64,000 nucleotides of DNA, from the NCBI RefSeq assembly GCF_003610775.1, contig NZ_RAQO01000008.1, forward strand, positions 434,001-498,000, given 5' to 3'. Source of the stretch: Alginatibacterium sediminis (GTDB taxonomy: Bacteria > Pseudomonadota > Gammaproteobacteria > Enterobacterales > Celerinatantimonadaceae). The notes under the pieces were generated by a model that was given only the letters and a program-made list of their open reading frames with translations, did no database searches and was not told where the DNA came from. Made by a program: the position numbers and the translations under genes. Positions 1 to 8,841 of this stretch are shown in pieces. Position 1 is the stretch's first letter. The number at the start of each line of letters is the position of its first letter.

Positions 1-129
1 TCGATGATGTTGCCAAGTGGCAACCGCACATCAATTTAATTACTGTATTCTATCGGCATGTCACCTTGCCTCCAATGCGTTAAGCGGTAATACTGATATA
101 CCATTATTGCTATATTACTGAGTAAAGTA

Positions 130-1068
130 ATGCTAGAACTGTTTGACTATGACCTCAACCAGCTAAAGACCTTGACGGTTCTGTTGCAAGAAAAGCACAC
201 CGGTAGGGCCGCAGAACGACTCAATACAACACAGCCAGTAGTGAGCCGCACGCTAGCCAAAATTCGCAAAGCGATTGGCGACCCACTATTTATTCGCCGA
301 AGTCATGGTTTTGAGCTGACACCGCGCGCTGAGCGCCTTGCTTTGGAGCTTCCCGATACTTTGCAGCAACTAGAAAACTTGCTACGTGATGATCACTTCT
401 CAGCCAAAGCCCTAACAGGAAAGCTTCGCATTGCAACCAATGTCTTGCTAATGGAACTTTATGGCTACCGTATTATTCAAGCTCTAAAAACCCATGCTCC
501 AGGGCTGCAATTAGAATTACTCGACTTCGGTGCTCGAACTAGTGAACAAATTATTACCGGCGAAATCGACGCTGCGATTAGCTTTCCGTTTGAGCTAAAA
601 TCCAAACAGCTTAGGCATGAGTCGTTAAGTGAGGTTAACTTTGGCTTGATCTGTCGCAGCGAGCTTAAGGATTTACCCGACGAAGTTGATTTGGAACAAG
701 CTGCTCAGTACCCGATAGCAGGATTAATCGTGCCAACCTTTAATCAAAACCAACCACTGATCGAACAATACGCGTCCTGGGATCTAAAATTGGCATTTCG
801 TAGTCAACATCTAGGCCCCGTACTCCAAGCCGTTCGACAAAGCGACACCTTGTTTATTGGACTATTGGAATTAGCGCAAGTTTTGGACCCGCAATTATTT
901 CGAATGATACGAGTGAAAGGTTCATTTCCAATAAGCAGCGCCAGAGTTAACTATATTTATAGCAACAGTCAGCATTACTCGAGCAAGCATCACTGGTTGA
1001 TTAACTTGTTTAGGCGGGAGTTCGATGTACAAAACCCGGATACTGATTGCGCACTTCAAACCAAGTAA
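130..1068 (+). CDS. LysR-family transcriptional regulator
   Basis: A 312-residue DNA-binding regulator of the LysR family. An N-terminal winged helix-turn-helix spans roughly residues 8-66; the segment GRAAERLNTTQPVVSRTL is the typical recognition region. A linker helix and a periplasmic-binding-like effector domain follow (about 95-300). No co-inducer can be read from the sequence. LysR genes often regulate a divergent neighbour, but the first 129 bases hold no gene start, so the target is probably outside the window. The ATG is chosen because the HTH begins soon after it. The ribosome site is weak. The family call is firm; the specific function is unknown. Confidence 0.88.
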   Translation: MLELFDYDLNQLKTLTVLLQEKHTGRAAERLNTTQPVVSRTLAKIRKAIGDPLFIRRSHGFELTPRAERLALELPDTLQQLENLLRDDHFSAKALTGKLRIATNVLLMELYGYRIIQALKTHAPGLQLELLDFGARTSEQIITGEIDAAISFPFELKSKQLRHESLSEVNFGLICRSELKDLPDEVDLEQAAQYPIAGLIVPTFNQNQPLIEQYASWDLKLAFRSQHLGPVLQAVRQSDTLFIGLLELAQVLDPQLFRMIRVKGSFPISSARVNYIYSNSQHYSSKHHWLINLFRREFDVQNPDTDCALQTK

Positions 1069-1156
1069 GTCACCATCGATTTGGTGCATAAATAACCAAA
1101 AACCTGTTGATTTCGGCATTCAGATAGCTTTGACCAACAATTGTGTACCAATTTAT

Positions 1157-1185
1157 TTGCCCTAGGATAACCTTTTTGGTATAGA
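1157..1185 (+). promoter_or_regulatory. Predicted sigma-70 promoter of dksA
   Basis: A -35 box TTGCCC at 1157-1162 and a -10 box TATAGA at 1180-1185 are separated by exactly 17 bases. The bases after the -10 box (TAGCGGCC) form a GC-rich discriminator, a feature of promoters inhibited by DksA and ppGpp. Transcription would start near 1192, about 50 bases ahead of dksA. Predicted from pattern only. Confidence 0.5.
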
Positions 1186-1241
1186 TAGCGGCCATTCGTA
1201 GAGTGCTATTGCGCAAGCAGCGCAAAATTCAGGAGTGAAGT

Positions 1242-1688
1242 ATGCCAGAGGGCAAAAAGAAGACATTGGGAGTCCTCTCGATCGCGGGTGTAGAAGCGTA
1301 TCAAGAAAAGCCGGGTGAAGAGTACATGAATGATGACCAAATCGGTCACTTCAGAATCATACTTGAAGCATGGCGTAATCAACTTCGTGAAGAAGTTGAT
1401 CGCACAGTAACCCACATGAAGGACGAAGCCGCTAACTTTCCAGATCCAGTTGACCGCGCAGCTCAAGAGGAAGAGTTCAGTATTGAACTTAGAACTCGAG
1501 ACCGCGAACGTAAACTGATCAAGAAAATCGAAAAAACCTTAAATAAATTGGAAGAAGGTGATTTCGGATTCTGTGATGCTTGTGGTATCGAAATCGGAAT
1601 CCGTCGCTTAGAAGCACGCCCAACCGCTGACCTTTGTATCGACTGCAAAACCCTTGCTGAGATCAAAGAAAAACAGATGATTGGTTAA
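1242..1688 (+). CDS. dksA: RNA polymerase-binding transcription factor DksA
   Basis: DksA enters the secondary channel of RNA polymerase and, with ppGpp, shifts initiation away from stable RNA genes and towards amino-acid genes. The 148-residue protein (E. coli 151) matches almost end to end. The coiled-coil tip keeps the functional Asp and Ala (D71, A73 in the motif DPVDRA), and the zinc finger keeps four cysteines (C111, C114, C132, C135). The start is set by a good AGGAG site 7 bases before the ATG. It is followed by gluQ, the usual gammaproteobacterial order. Confidence 0.98.
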   Translation: MPEGKKKTLGVLSIAGVEAYQEKPGEEYMNDDQIGHFRIILEAWRNQLREEVDRTVTHMKDEAANFPDPVDRAAQEEEFSIELRTRDRERKLIKKIEKTLNKLEEGDFGFCDACGIEIGIRRLEARPTADLCIDCKTLAEIKEKQMIG

Positions 1689-1743
1689 TCTTCTTTAAGC
1701 ACATGGCTAGCAAACTACATTGCTAGCCAGTGATAATAGGTTT

Positions 1744-2625
1744 ATGAGTCCCTACATTGGGCGATTTGCGCCATCTCCATCAGGCCCGTTGCATTTGGGT
1801 TCACTAGTTGCCGCTGTAGGTAGCTACCTGCAAGCTCGCGCACAACAAGGCCAATGGCTGCTGCGCATAGAAGATATTGATCCACCCCGTGAAGTCCTAG
1901 GTGCTACCGATACCATATTGCACCAACTTGAGCAGTTTTCTTTGCATTGGGATGGACCTGTTTTCTATCAAAGCCACCGCAGTGAAGCGTATTCGGAGCA
2001 ACTTCAATCTTGGCTCAGTGCTGGGCTCGCTTATTATTGCGATTGCACCCGTAAACAAATTCGCCAGCGGGGCCCTAACTATGACGGTCATTGTCGCAGC
2101 CGAAGCCTAAACAATCGCGATGCAGCTATTCGCTTGATTGACGAAGGCGTACCTTCAAGTTTTAATGATCAACTGCATGGTCTTGTCGAATTCAACGACA
2201 GTCTCGTACAAGAAGATTTTATTGTACGCCGGCGCGATGGCTTATTTGCTTACAATTTAGCAGTGAGTTTGGATGATATAGAGCAAGGCATCACTGAAGT
2301 TGTTCGGGGTAGCGATTTACTCGAACCAACTTTGCGTCAACTCTATATTTATCAGCGCCTTGGCAAATCACCACCTAGCTATTTACATTTGCCTTTAGTT
2401 TGTGCGGACAACGGGCTGAAATTGAGTAAACAAAATCATGCTCCAGCACTTTCTAACCATGATAGTCAGCAACAATTGTTTCACGCATTGACTCTCCTTG
2501 GACAGGAACCTGAGCCCGAAATAGTCACACTAAGTTGTGAAACTATGCTTAAGATTGCCCAACAACAATGGGATATCAATAAAATCCCAAGATTTCAGGC
2601 CTTAAAACCCATAGATTCATTGTAA
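1744..2625 (+). CDS. gluQ: Glutamyl-queuosine tRNA(Asp) synthetase
   Basis: GluQ is a stand-alone relative of the glutamyl-tRNA synthetase catalytic domain. It attaches glutamate to the queuosine base at position 34 of tRNA(Asp). The HIGH-type motif is HLGS (residues 17-20) and the KMSKS-type motif is KLSKQ near residue 234. A zinc-binding cysteine group lies in YYCDCTRKQI and a later GHC. It lacks the anticodon-binding domain, as expected at 293 residues. The ATG at 1744 is chosen over an upstream in-frame TTG (1720) because the conserved IGRFAPSP motif begins four residues after it. It lies between dksA and pcnB, as in E. coli. Confidence 0.95.
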   Translation: MSPYIGRFAPSPSGPLHLGSLVAAVGSYLQARAQQGQWLLRIEDIDPPREVLGATDTILHQLEQFSLHWDGPVFYQSHRSEAYSEQLQSWLSAGLAYYCDCTRKQIRQRGPNYDGHCRSRSLNNRDAAIRLIDEGVPSSFNDQLHGLVEFNDSLVQEDFIVRRRDGLFAYNLAVSLDDIEQGITEVVRGSDLLEPTLRQLYIYQRLGKSPPSYLHLPLVCADNGLKLSKQNHAPALSNHDSQQQLFHALTLLGQEPEPEIVTLSCETMLKIAQQQWDINKIPRFQALKPIDSL

Positions 2626-2686
2626 TTTTGCCGATCTTCGCTATATTAGCGCGGTATTTTTAAGCAACGCTCCGTTAGGAGGAACT

Positions 2687-4096
2687 ATCTTAAAGCGTAT
2701 AGTCAGAGCTTGTCAGCGTATGCTAGGCACAGCTACTGTGAGTAAATCTGGAGAAACCTTGGATAAACGTATTATTAGCCGCTCAGAGCATTCGATTTCT
2801 CGGCAAGACATTAGCGAGAATGCTCTTAAGGTATTATATCGTCTCCATAAAAATGGTTATCACGCCTACCTTGTTGGTGGTGGTGTCCGTGATTTATTGC
2901 TTGGCAAATTACCAAAAGACTTTGATATTGCAACTGATGCGACACCAGAACAAATCAAAGCACTATTTCGCAACTGCCGCTTGGTAGGACGTCGATTTCG
3001 ACTGGCACATATTCTATTTGGTCGCGATGTCATTGAAGTGGCAACCTTTCGAGGTCACCACGACAAACAAGATCCAAAGAAAGATCTGAAGCAAAATGTT
3101 TCGCGTCAATCTGATGAAGGAATGCTACTGCGCGACAATGTTTATGGAAGCATCGATGAAGATGCCGAGCGTCGTGACTTTACCGTGAATGCTCTGTATT
3201 ACAATATCGCTGATTTCAGCGTCATTGATTTTGCCAATGGACTTGAAGACATTGAAAAACGTCAGCTACGCCTGATTGGCGACCCAGAAACACGCTACCG
3301 AGAAGATCCAGTGCGCATGCTTCGAGCAGTTCGTTTTGCGGTTAAACTCGATTTCGAGATTGCCCCTTCAGCTGCTGAGCCGATCCAGGAATTACATGGC
3401 TTACTACGAGAAATTCCATCTGCACGCCTATTTGAAGAATGCCTAAAACTATTCCTCAGTGGTCAAGGCCGCGATACCTTCTTGATGCTCGCGCAAACGC
3501 AATTGCTCTATCCTTTGTTTCCACAATTAAAAACTTGGTTACCGCAATGGGGTGAAGATAGTCAAGAAATACGCTTTATTCTTCGCTGTTTGGAAAATAC
3601 AGACCGCCGTGTTCAAACCGACCAACGCGTAACCCCAGCTTTCATTTTTGCAGCTGTATTATGGCCATTAGTTCAAATTCGCGAACAAGAGCTGTTAACT
3701 GAGCTAAGTTTATCGCCACAAGATGCAATGACGATGGCCATGAACGATGTGCTCGACGCACAATGTAAAGCTGTTGCTATACCCAAGCGCTTCACCAGTG
3801 CTATTCGCGAGATTTGGACGCTTCAGCATCGCTTAGACCGTCGCTTTGGCAAACGCGCTTACAAAACCTTTGAACATCCCCGTTTTCGGGCAGCCTTTGA
3901 CTTTTTAGAGCTCCGCGCTGAAATTTCTCAAGACCCTGAACAATTAGCCCTTAGCCAATGGTGGGATGATTGGCAAAAAGTTGATGAAGCTGGCCGGAAC
4001 AGATTACTAAAAGCCTTGGACGACAAAGGCCCTCGTAAACCTCGGCGTAAGCGTCGCAAACCGACCAAAGCTAAACCGGTAGAGAGCAACGACTAG
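2687..4096 (+). CDS. pcnB: Poly(A) polymerase I, probable AUC start codon
   Basis: PcnB adds 3' poly(A) tails to RNA and so marks RNAs for decay. The nucleotidyltransferase core is clear: LVGGGVRDLLLG, then KDFDIATDATPEQ with the metal-binding DxD, then FRNCRLVGRRFRLAHI. A basic tail (KPRRKRRKPTKAKP) ends the protein. The first in-frame ATG is at 2720 but has no ribosome site. A strong TAGGAGG (2676-2682) sits 4 bases before an in-frame ATC at 2687, and the codons from there read ILKRIVRACQRML. This aligns with the N terminus of E. coli PcnB, which is known to start at AUU. I therefore place the start at 2687 (469 residues; ATG version 458). The stop overlaps the folK start by one base. Confidence 0.93.
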   Translation: MLKRIVRACQRMLGTATVSKSGETLDKRIISRSEHSISRQDISENALKVLYRLHKNGYHAYLVGGGVRDLLLGKLPKDFDIATDATPEQIKALFRNCRLVGRRFRLAHILFGRDVIEVATFRGHHDKQDPKKDLKQNVSRQSDEGMLLRDNVYGSIDEDAERRDFTVNALYYNIADFSVIDFANGLEDIEKRQLRLIGDPETRYREDPVRMLRAVRFAVKLDFEIAPSAAEPIQELHGLLREIPSARLFEECLKLFLSGQGRDTFLMLAQTQLLYPLFPQLKTWLPQWGEDSQEIRFILRCLENTDRRVQTDQRVTPAFIFAAVLWPLVQIREQELLTELSLSPQDAMTMAMNDVLDAQCKAVAIPKRFTSAIREIWTLQHRLDRRFGKRAYKTFEHPRFRAAFDFLELRAEISQDPEQLALSQWWDDWQKVDEAGRNRLLKALDDKGPRKPRRKRRKPTKAKPVESND

Positions 4097-4599
4097 TGCT
4101 TTGCTATATTGGCTTAGGTAGTAACTTAGAGTTACCGCTTGAACGCGCTATCGCGGCACGCGGTGCGCTCCATGCGAATCCAAGTTTAGAGCTGATATCC
4201 GTCAGCTCTCTTTATCAAAGCCGCCCGATGGGCCCTCAAGACCAGCCCGACTACCTTAATGCAGTCATCGCCTTGGAAACCCAGCTATCGGCCTTAGAAT
4301 TGCTCGATGTTTGCCAATCGATAGAACAAGATCAAGGCCGGGTTCGCAAACAACAACGCTGGGGTCCTCGTAGCTTAGACCTTGATATTTTGCTCTACGG
4401 CCAAACATCTATTAACAACGAGCGTTTAACAATACCTCACTATGGTATGCATGAACGCGAATTTGTACTATTGCCCCTGATGGAAATAGCCGCAGATTTA
4501 ATCTTACCTAATGGTGAGCAGGTCTGTGATTTGGCGCAAAATATCGCGCGCAACGGCCTAGTAAAATACCTCCATCCAGAGCAATGGCTCCCGGCATAG
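4096..4599 (+). CDS. folK: 6-hydroxymethyl-7,8-dihydropterin pyrophosphokinase
   Basis: HPPK transfers pyrophosphate from ATP to hydroxymethyl-dihydropterin, the step before dihydropteroate synthase in folate synthesis. The family signature RWGPRSLDLDILLYG is complete, and the N terminus YIGLGSNLELP is typical. Length is 167 residues (E. coli 159). The start is GTG, overlapping the last base of the pcnB stop (TAGTG), so translation is probably coupled to pcnB. The same pcnB-folK-panB order occurs in E. coli. Confidence 0.96.
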   Translation: MLCYIGLGSNLELPLERAIAARGALHANPSLELISVSSLYQSRPMGPQDQPDYLNAVIALETQLSALELLDVCQSIEQDQGRVRKQQRWGPRSLDLDILLYGQTSINNERLTIPHYGMHEREFVLLPLMEIAADLILPNGEQVCDLAQNIARNGLVKYLHPEQWLPA

Positions 4600-4634
4600 C
4601 GCCGCCCTATTAATCGATTATTCTTGGTACCAAC

Positions 4635-5426
4635 ATGAAAAAACAAACCGTCAGTAGCTTGCTTGCAAAAAAACAGCAAGGTGAAAAAATTGCAACGATC
4701 ACTGCTTATGACGCAAGCTTCGCTGCTATTTTCGATTCCGCTGATATCGATATGATTCTGATCGGTGATTCACTTGGTAATGTTTTACAAGGTCATAAAA
4801 ATACCATTCCGGTAACTGTTGACGATATTGCCTACCACACTAGCTGTGTGGTACGTGGTACCGACCGCCCGCTGATTGTCGCTGACTTACCCTTTATGTC
4901 TTATTCAAGCCCTGAGCAAGCCTATGAGAACGCTGCGAAGCTAATGCGCGCAGGGGCAAATATGGTCAAGTTTGAAGGTGGCAAATGGCTTGCTGAAACC
5001 GTAAGTGCTTTGGTTGAACGAGCGGTACCGGTATGTGGCCACTTAGGGTTAACTCCTCAAGCCGTCAACGTACTTGGTGGTTTTAAAGTACAGGGGCGCG
5101 AAGACGCAGCTGCCGAGCAAATGCTTGCGGACGCCATCGCACTAGAAGCTGCTGGCATTCAACTGCTGGTTATCGAATGCGTGCCCGCTGATTTGGGCAA
5201 ACGTATTGCACAGGCCTTAAGCATACCCGTTATTGGTATCGGTGCCGGTGTCGATACCGACGGACAAATACTAGTTATGCATGATGCGCTGGGAATAACT
5301 CAAGGACGCGTACCTAAGTTTTCAAAAAACTTCTTGGCCCACAGTGACAGCTTACTAGGCGCTAGCGAATTGTACGTAAACCAAGTTCGCAGCGGCGAAT
5401 TCCCAAGCGATGAACATAGTTTTTAG
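4635..5426 (+). CDS. panB: 3-methyl-2-oxobutanoate hydroxymethyltransferase
   Basis: PanB transfers a hydroxymethyl group from methylene-tetrahydrofolate to ketoisovalerate to give ketopantoate, the first committed step to pantothenate and coenzyme A. The 263-residue protein is a TIM-barrel of the PEP-mutase-like superfamily. ITAYDASFA, the metal-binding [12 protein letters not shown] and the substrate-loop motif MVKFEGG are all present. It follows folK by 35 bases and precedes panC by 2 bases, so it is cotranscribed with both. No strong Shine-Dalgarno is seen at the ATG. Confidence 0.97.
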   Translation: MKKQTVSSLLAKKQQGEKIATITAYDASFAAIFDSADIDMILIGDSLGNVLQGHKNTIPVTVDDIAYHTSCVVRGTDRPLIVADLPFMSYSSPEQAYENAAKLMRAGANMVKFEGGKWLAETVSALVERAVPVCGHLGLTPQAVNVLGGFKVQGREDAAAEQMLADAIALEAAGIQLLVIECVPADLGKRIAQALSIPVIGIGAGVDTDGQILVMHDALGITQGRVPKFSKNFLAHSDSLLGASELYVNQVRSGEFPSDEHSF

Positions 5427-5428
5427 TT

Positions 5429-6286
5429 ATGACCGAATGTAGAAGTATCGACCAACTACGCCAGCAAATTAGTACCTGGAAGGCCCAAGGGGAAAGCATT
5501 GCGCTTGTCCCAACCATGGGGAATCTGCATGAAGGTCATTTGCATTTAGTAAAAATAGCTCAGCAACATGCACAACATGTTGTGGTTTCTATTTTTGTAA
5601 ATCCTATGCAGTTTAATAATAGTAACGATCTGGATAACTATCCGCGCACACAAGCTGCCGACTTACAAAAACTGGCCGCGCTTAATGTAGATATCGCTTT
5701 TTTACCTAGTCCAGAAATGATGTATCCCAATGGCGTCGAACTGGAAACAAAAGTCAATGTGACCGGTTTAGATTCAGTTCTGGAAGGGGCACATCGTCCA
5801 GGGCATTTCCAAGGTGTGGCAACCGTAGTCAGCAAGTTTTTCAACTTAGTTCAGCCAGATTTTGCGATTTTTGGCGAGAAAGACTACCAACAACTGGCCT
5901 TAATCCGTAAAATGGCCAGCGATCTGATGCTAGCAACTGAAATAATCGGGGTAGAGACTCAGCGAGATAAAGAGGGTTTAGCCCTCAGTTCACGCAATAC
6001 TCGTTTAAGTCCAGAACAGCTTGAATTAGCCCCAAATTTGGCTAAAGTGATGGCAAATGTAGCTCAGAACTGCTTAAAGCCAAATGCTAATTTAAGTGAC
6101 ATAAGCCAACAAGCAGCGAGTACTCTTAATGCTCAAGGATTCGAAACAGATGCGATTGATATCGTCGATGCCGATACGCTTGCACCCGTTTCACCAACGA
6201 CAGCCCGCATTGTTATTCTGATGGCGGCTTTTCTTGGTGAGGTTCGATTGATAGATAATCTATGTGTCCATCTCGATCCCCAGTAA
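5429..6286 (+). CDS. panC: Pantothenate synthetase
   Basis: PanC joins pantoate and beta-alanine using ATP (through pantoyl adenylate) to make pantothenate. The 285-residue protein carries the nucleotidyltransferase motif PTMGNLHEGHL, the conserved SIFVNPMQF, and GEKDYQQLALIRKM. It starts 2 bases after panB, consistent with one transcript. panD, which makes its beta-alanine substrate, follows 56 bases downstream, so the whole pathway from ketoisovalerate is encoded here except ketopantoate reductase. Confidence 0.97.
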   Translation: MTECRSIDQLRQQISTWKAQGESIALVPTMGNLHEGHLHLVKIAQQHAQHVVVSIFVNPMQFNNSNDLDNYPRTQAADLQKLAALNVDIAFLPSPEMMYPNGVELETKVNVTGLDSVLEGAHRPGHFQGVATVVSKFFNLVQPDFAIFGEKDYQQLALIRKMASDLMLATEIIGVETQRDKEGLALSSRNTRLSPEQLELAPNLAKVMANVAQNCLKPNANLSDISQQAASTLNAQGFETDAIDIVDADTLAPVSPTTARIVILMAAFLGEVRLIDNLCVHLDPQ

Positions 6287-6342
6287 GAATCGAATAGCTG
6301 GAAAAACTAAAAGAAATTGCAACACCCGGAGTAGATAGAACC

Positions 6343-6723
6343 ATGCAAACCACAATGCTGAAAGGCAAATTACATCAAGCCCGCGTTACTCACGCTGAGC
6401 TAAATTACGAAGGCTCATGTGCCATTGATCAGGATATGCTCGATGCATCTGGGATCTTAGAGTACGAAGCCATTGATATCTATAATATCGATAATGGTGA
6501 GCGCTTCTCAACCTATGCTATTGCCGGTGAGCGTGGCTCCAAAATTATATCGGTGAATGGCGCAGCAGCGCGTAAAGCAGCGGTTGGCGATCGCGTGATC
6601 ATTTGTGCTTATGTTGGCATGAGTAACGAGCAAGCGAAAACCCATAAGCCATCATTAGTCTATTTAAATCAAGACAATGACATTGTGCGTACCAGCAAAG
6701 ATATTCCAGTTCAACTCGCTTAA
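6343..6723 (+). CDS. panD: Aspartate 1-decarboxylase proenzyme
   Basis: PanD decarboxylates aspartate to beta-alanine for pantothenate synthesis. It is a pyruvoyl enzyme made by self-cleavage between Gly24 and Ser25; the cleavage motif NYEGSCAID is intact at residues 21-29. Length is 126 residues, the same as in E. coli. It is the last gene of the folate/pantothenate run and is followed at once by a strong terminator hairpin. Confidence 0.97.
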   Translation: MQTTMLKGKLHQARVTHAELNYEGSCAIDQDMLDASGILEYEAIDIYNIDNGERFSTYAIAGERGSKIISVNGAAARKAAVGDRVIICAYVGMSNEQAKTHKPSLVYLNQDNDIVRTSKDIPVQLA

Positions 6724-6743
6724 TTCAAGCCAGTTAACTGCTT

Positions 6744-6772
6744 AAAGCCAATCTTTCGATTGGCTTTTTTTA
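6744..6772 (+). terminator. Rho-independent terminator after panD
   Basis: A perfect 10-bp stem (AAAGCCAATC at 6744-6753, GATTGGCTTT at 6758-6767) with a TTTC loop is followed by a T-run. It ends the panBCD transcript. It overlaps the end of the converging lipoprotein gene, so it may act in both directions. Confidence 0.9.
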
Positions 6773-7327
6773 TTCCTGATAAAACTGAGTCAACATAGAG
6801 CTTACAACACGTTGTTCAAATTCTAGCTCTTCATCGCTACTGCCTTCATCCTGCATAAACCCTTGGGCGACACTACGGTAGTCTAAACGCTCCGATAAGG
6901 GGTCAAGCATATAAATCAACAAACTCGCTTTTTGTAATTGTTCTAAACTTTGCAATCCAGAACTAATGCCAAACTTTGCTAACATTTGGGCGTCGCTGAC
7001 ATCGGCATCTAAAGCTAGACCATAACGTACTAAAAAGTCGGCCGTTTCTGGACTAGATTGAATATACCCATTGGCAAGTAAGTTACGCTCGATTACCTTC
7101 CCATAACGTTGATAAGCTTCAAGCGCAACATTAGCAGGTAACGAAGAGTTTTCAGGGTATACCCGAAGCAACGCAAAACTAGAGCCACTAGGATAGAGAG
7201 CCGGATATAGCCAGCCGCTAGACACAGCAATACGGGCAGCTGGATCAGGTGAATTGACTGGACTACTGCACGCGGTCAATAGACTTAACATTGCTGCGAC
7301 GATCACTAACGTTACACTTGCCTTCAT
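6770..7327 (-). CDS. Putative DUF4136-like outer-membrane lipoprotein
   Basis: A 185-residue lipoprotein. The signal peptide ends in the lipobox LTAC with the lipidated cysteine at residue 20; the residues after it are SSPVNS, with no Asp at +2, so outer-membrane sorting is expected. The mature part has the layout of DUF4136-type proteins: a strand-helix fold with YGKVIERNLLANGYIQ and the phrase TADFLVRYGLAL. The function of that family is not known to me. It converges on panD and is read alone, downstream of the exporter/methyltransferase operon on the same strand. The lipoprotein call is firm; the family is tentative. Confidence 0.7.
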   Translation of the reverse strand: MKASVTLVIVAAMLSLLTACSSPVNSPDPAARIAVSSGWLYPALYPSGSSFALLRVYPENSSLPANVALEAYQRYGKVIERNLLANGYIQSSPETADFLVRYGLALDADVSDAQMLAKFGISSGLQSLEQLQKASLLIYMLDPLSERLDYRSVAQGFMQDEGSSDEELEFEQRVVSSMLTQFYQE

Positions 7328-7381
7328 GTTTAACTCCCTAACAAACCAACAGTTATCATAAAGCCGCTTTAGTCCATTTAG

Positions 7382-8068
7382 CTAATCTTTTGTGGGATCG
7401 CTGCTTACTATTTGCGTTATCAATTGCCAACTCGCCTGACCGCTTTGCCAATATTTGCGCTCAAAGGGGGTAATTGCATGCTCACATTGGTAAGCGCACA
7501 ACTGACTGTCGTATTGCGCTAGCTTTAAAGCAAATGCAAACTCTTCAAGATAAAGCTTCCAATTACTTCTCAACTCTAAGCGACCAGGTATCTCAAGCAA
7601 GGCCGAGAACGCAGCTCCACCATGCCAACGGCGCTGCAAATGATGTTTTTTAGGCCAAGGATTGGGATACAAAATATAGTGGTGACTTATCGGCCAATCG
7701 GCTTTAGCGATCAACCGCCATAGGTCATTGAGGTCAGCACGCCGCACAACATAGTTACCAAGGCTTTGATCTTGATAAGCACGCTCATGCTTGTCGATAC
7801 GATGCGCCGATTTATCCAAACCAATCACTAAAGCATTGGGGTGCATAACCGCCAATTCTCGGCTGCTTTCCCCGACCCCGCAACACGAATCTAAAACTAT
7901 CGGTCCTGAATGCGCTTGTACTAACTCGCACAACTCAGCGAAAACCTGCAAGCTGTGTTGTGCATAGGGTTTCTGCCACGGATGTTGCAGATGCCGCAGC
8001 ACCGTTCTTTCCAAATTGTCATGTATCTCTTCTTGTGGTGAGCTAACACTGCGAGAATTTCCAGCCAT
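7382..8068 (-). CDS. TrmB-family SAM-dependent methyltransferase, atypical
   Basis: A 228-residue Rossmann methyltransferase of the TrmB (tRNA m7G46) family. Motif I is VLDSCCGVGESS (58-69), and the family block is YPNPWPKKHHLQRRWH (134-149). In canonical TrmB this block reads PDPW, and the Asp is the catalytic residue; here it is Asn136. The late T-D-W motif is replaced by RSNW (167-170). It may therefore modify a different target or be inactive. The ATG at 8068 overlaps the stop of the exporter permease (TAATG), so translation is coupled. An upstream in-frame start (8161) would lie inside the permease gene and is unlikely. Confidence 0.75.
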   Translation of the reverse strand: MAGNSRSVSSPQEEIHDNLERTVLRHLQHPWQKPYAQHSLQVFAELCELVQAHSGPIVLDSCCGVGESSRELAVMHPNALVIGLDKSAHRIDKHERAYQDQSLGNYVVRRADLNDLWRLIAKADWPISHHYILYPNPWPKKHHLQRRWHGGAAFSALLEIPGRLELRSNWKLYLEEFAFALKLAQYDSQLCAYQCEHAITPFERKYWQSGQASWQLITQIVSSDPTKD

Positions 8069-8841
8069 TATTGACGCAGCCCATAACCCGTAGAAATAAG
8101 ACGATGTGCCCATGCGTACAAAGCTGCAATGAACAGCATAATCATGCCAAAGGCAAACCACAACGACACATCACTAACCCCTAAAAAACCATAGCGGAAC
8201 GCGTTTACCATATACACGATTGGGTTGAGTTTCGAAATCCATTGCCACACTTCAGGTAGCAAAGAGATCGAGTAAAACACACCGCCAAGATAGGTTAAAG
8301 GAGTCAATATGAAGGTTGGGATAATGCTGATGTCATCAAAGGTTTTTGAGTAAATTGCATTGATCAAACCACCTAAGGAGAACAGCACCGATGTTAAGAA
8401 AACGGTTAGCACTAGCACACCCAAGTTATGAATTTGCAAGGGTACGAAAAATAAAGAGACAATGCTTACGATCAGTCCAACCAGTAGACCTCGAGTTACC
8501 CCACCACCAACGAAACCAAAAATGATCACATAGTTTGGTACGGGAGCAACTAACAGTTCTTCAATGTTTCTCTGAAACTTGTTACTGAAGAACGACGAAG
8601 CAACATTCGAGTAGGAATTGGTAATCACGGCCATCATAATAAGACCAGGCACGATAAATTCCATATAGCTATAACCACCCATTTCGCCGATTCGAGAACC
8701 AATTAAATTCCCAAAAATAACGAAATAGAGTGTCATGGTAATTGCCGGTGGGACTAAGGTTTGCACCCAAATACGCGCAAAACGATTAATTTCTTTCGCT
8801 AAGATACTGCTAAAAGCAACCCAATATCGAGTAATGTTCAT
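8068..8841 (-). CDS. yadH: ABC-2 type exporter permease, YadH-like
   Basis: A 257-residue membrane protein with about six transmembrane segments and the ABC-2 membrane domain seen in drug, polysaccharide and NodJ-type exporters. The conserved region around LTPLTYLGGVFYSISLLPEVWQ lies near the C-terminal third. It is the partner of the ATPase encoded just upstream, whose last 4 bases it overlaps. E. coli keeps yadG-yadH beside hpt, as here. The substrate of YadGH is not established. Confidence 0.9.
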   Translation of the reverse strand: MNITRYWVAFSSILAKEINRFARIWVQTLVPPAITMTLYFVIFGNLIGSRIGEMGGYSYMEFIVPGLIMMAVITNSYSNVASSFFSNKFQRNIEELLVAPVPNYVIIFGFVGGGVTRGLLVGLIVSIVSLFFVPLQIHNLGVLVLTVFLTSVLFSLGGLINAIYSKTFDDISIIPTFILTPLTYLGGVFYSISLLPEVWQWISKLNPIVYMVNAFRYGFLGVSDVSLWFAFGMIMLFIAALYAWAHRLISTGYGLRQ

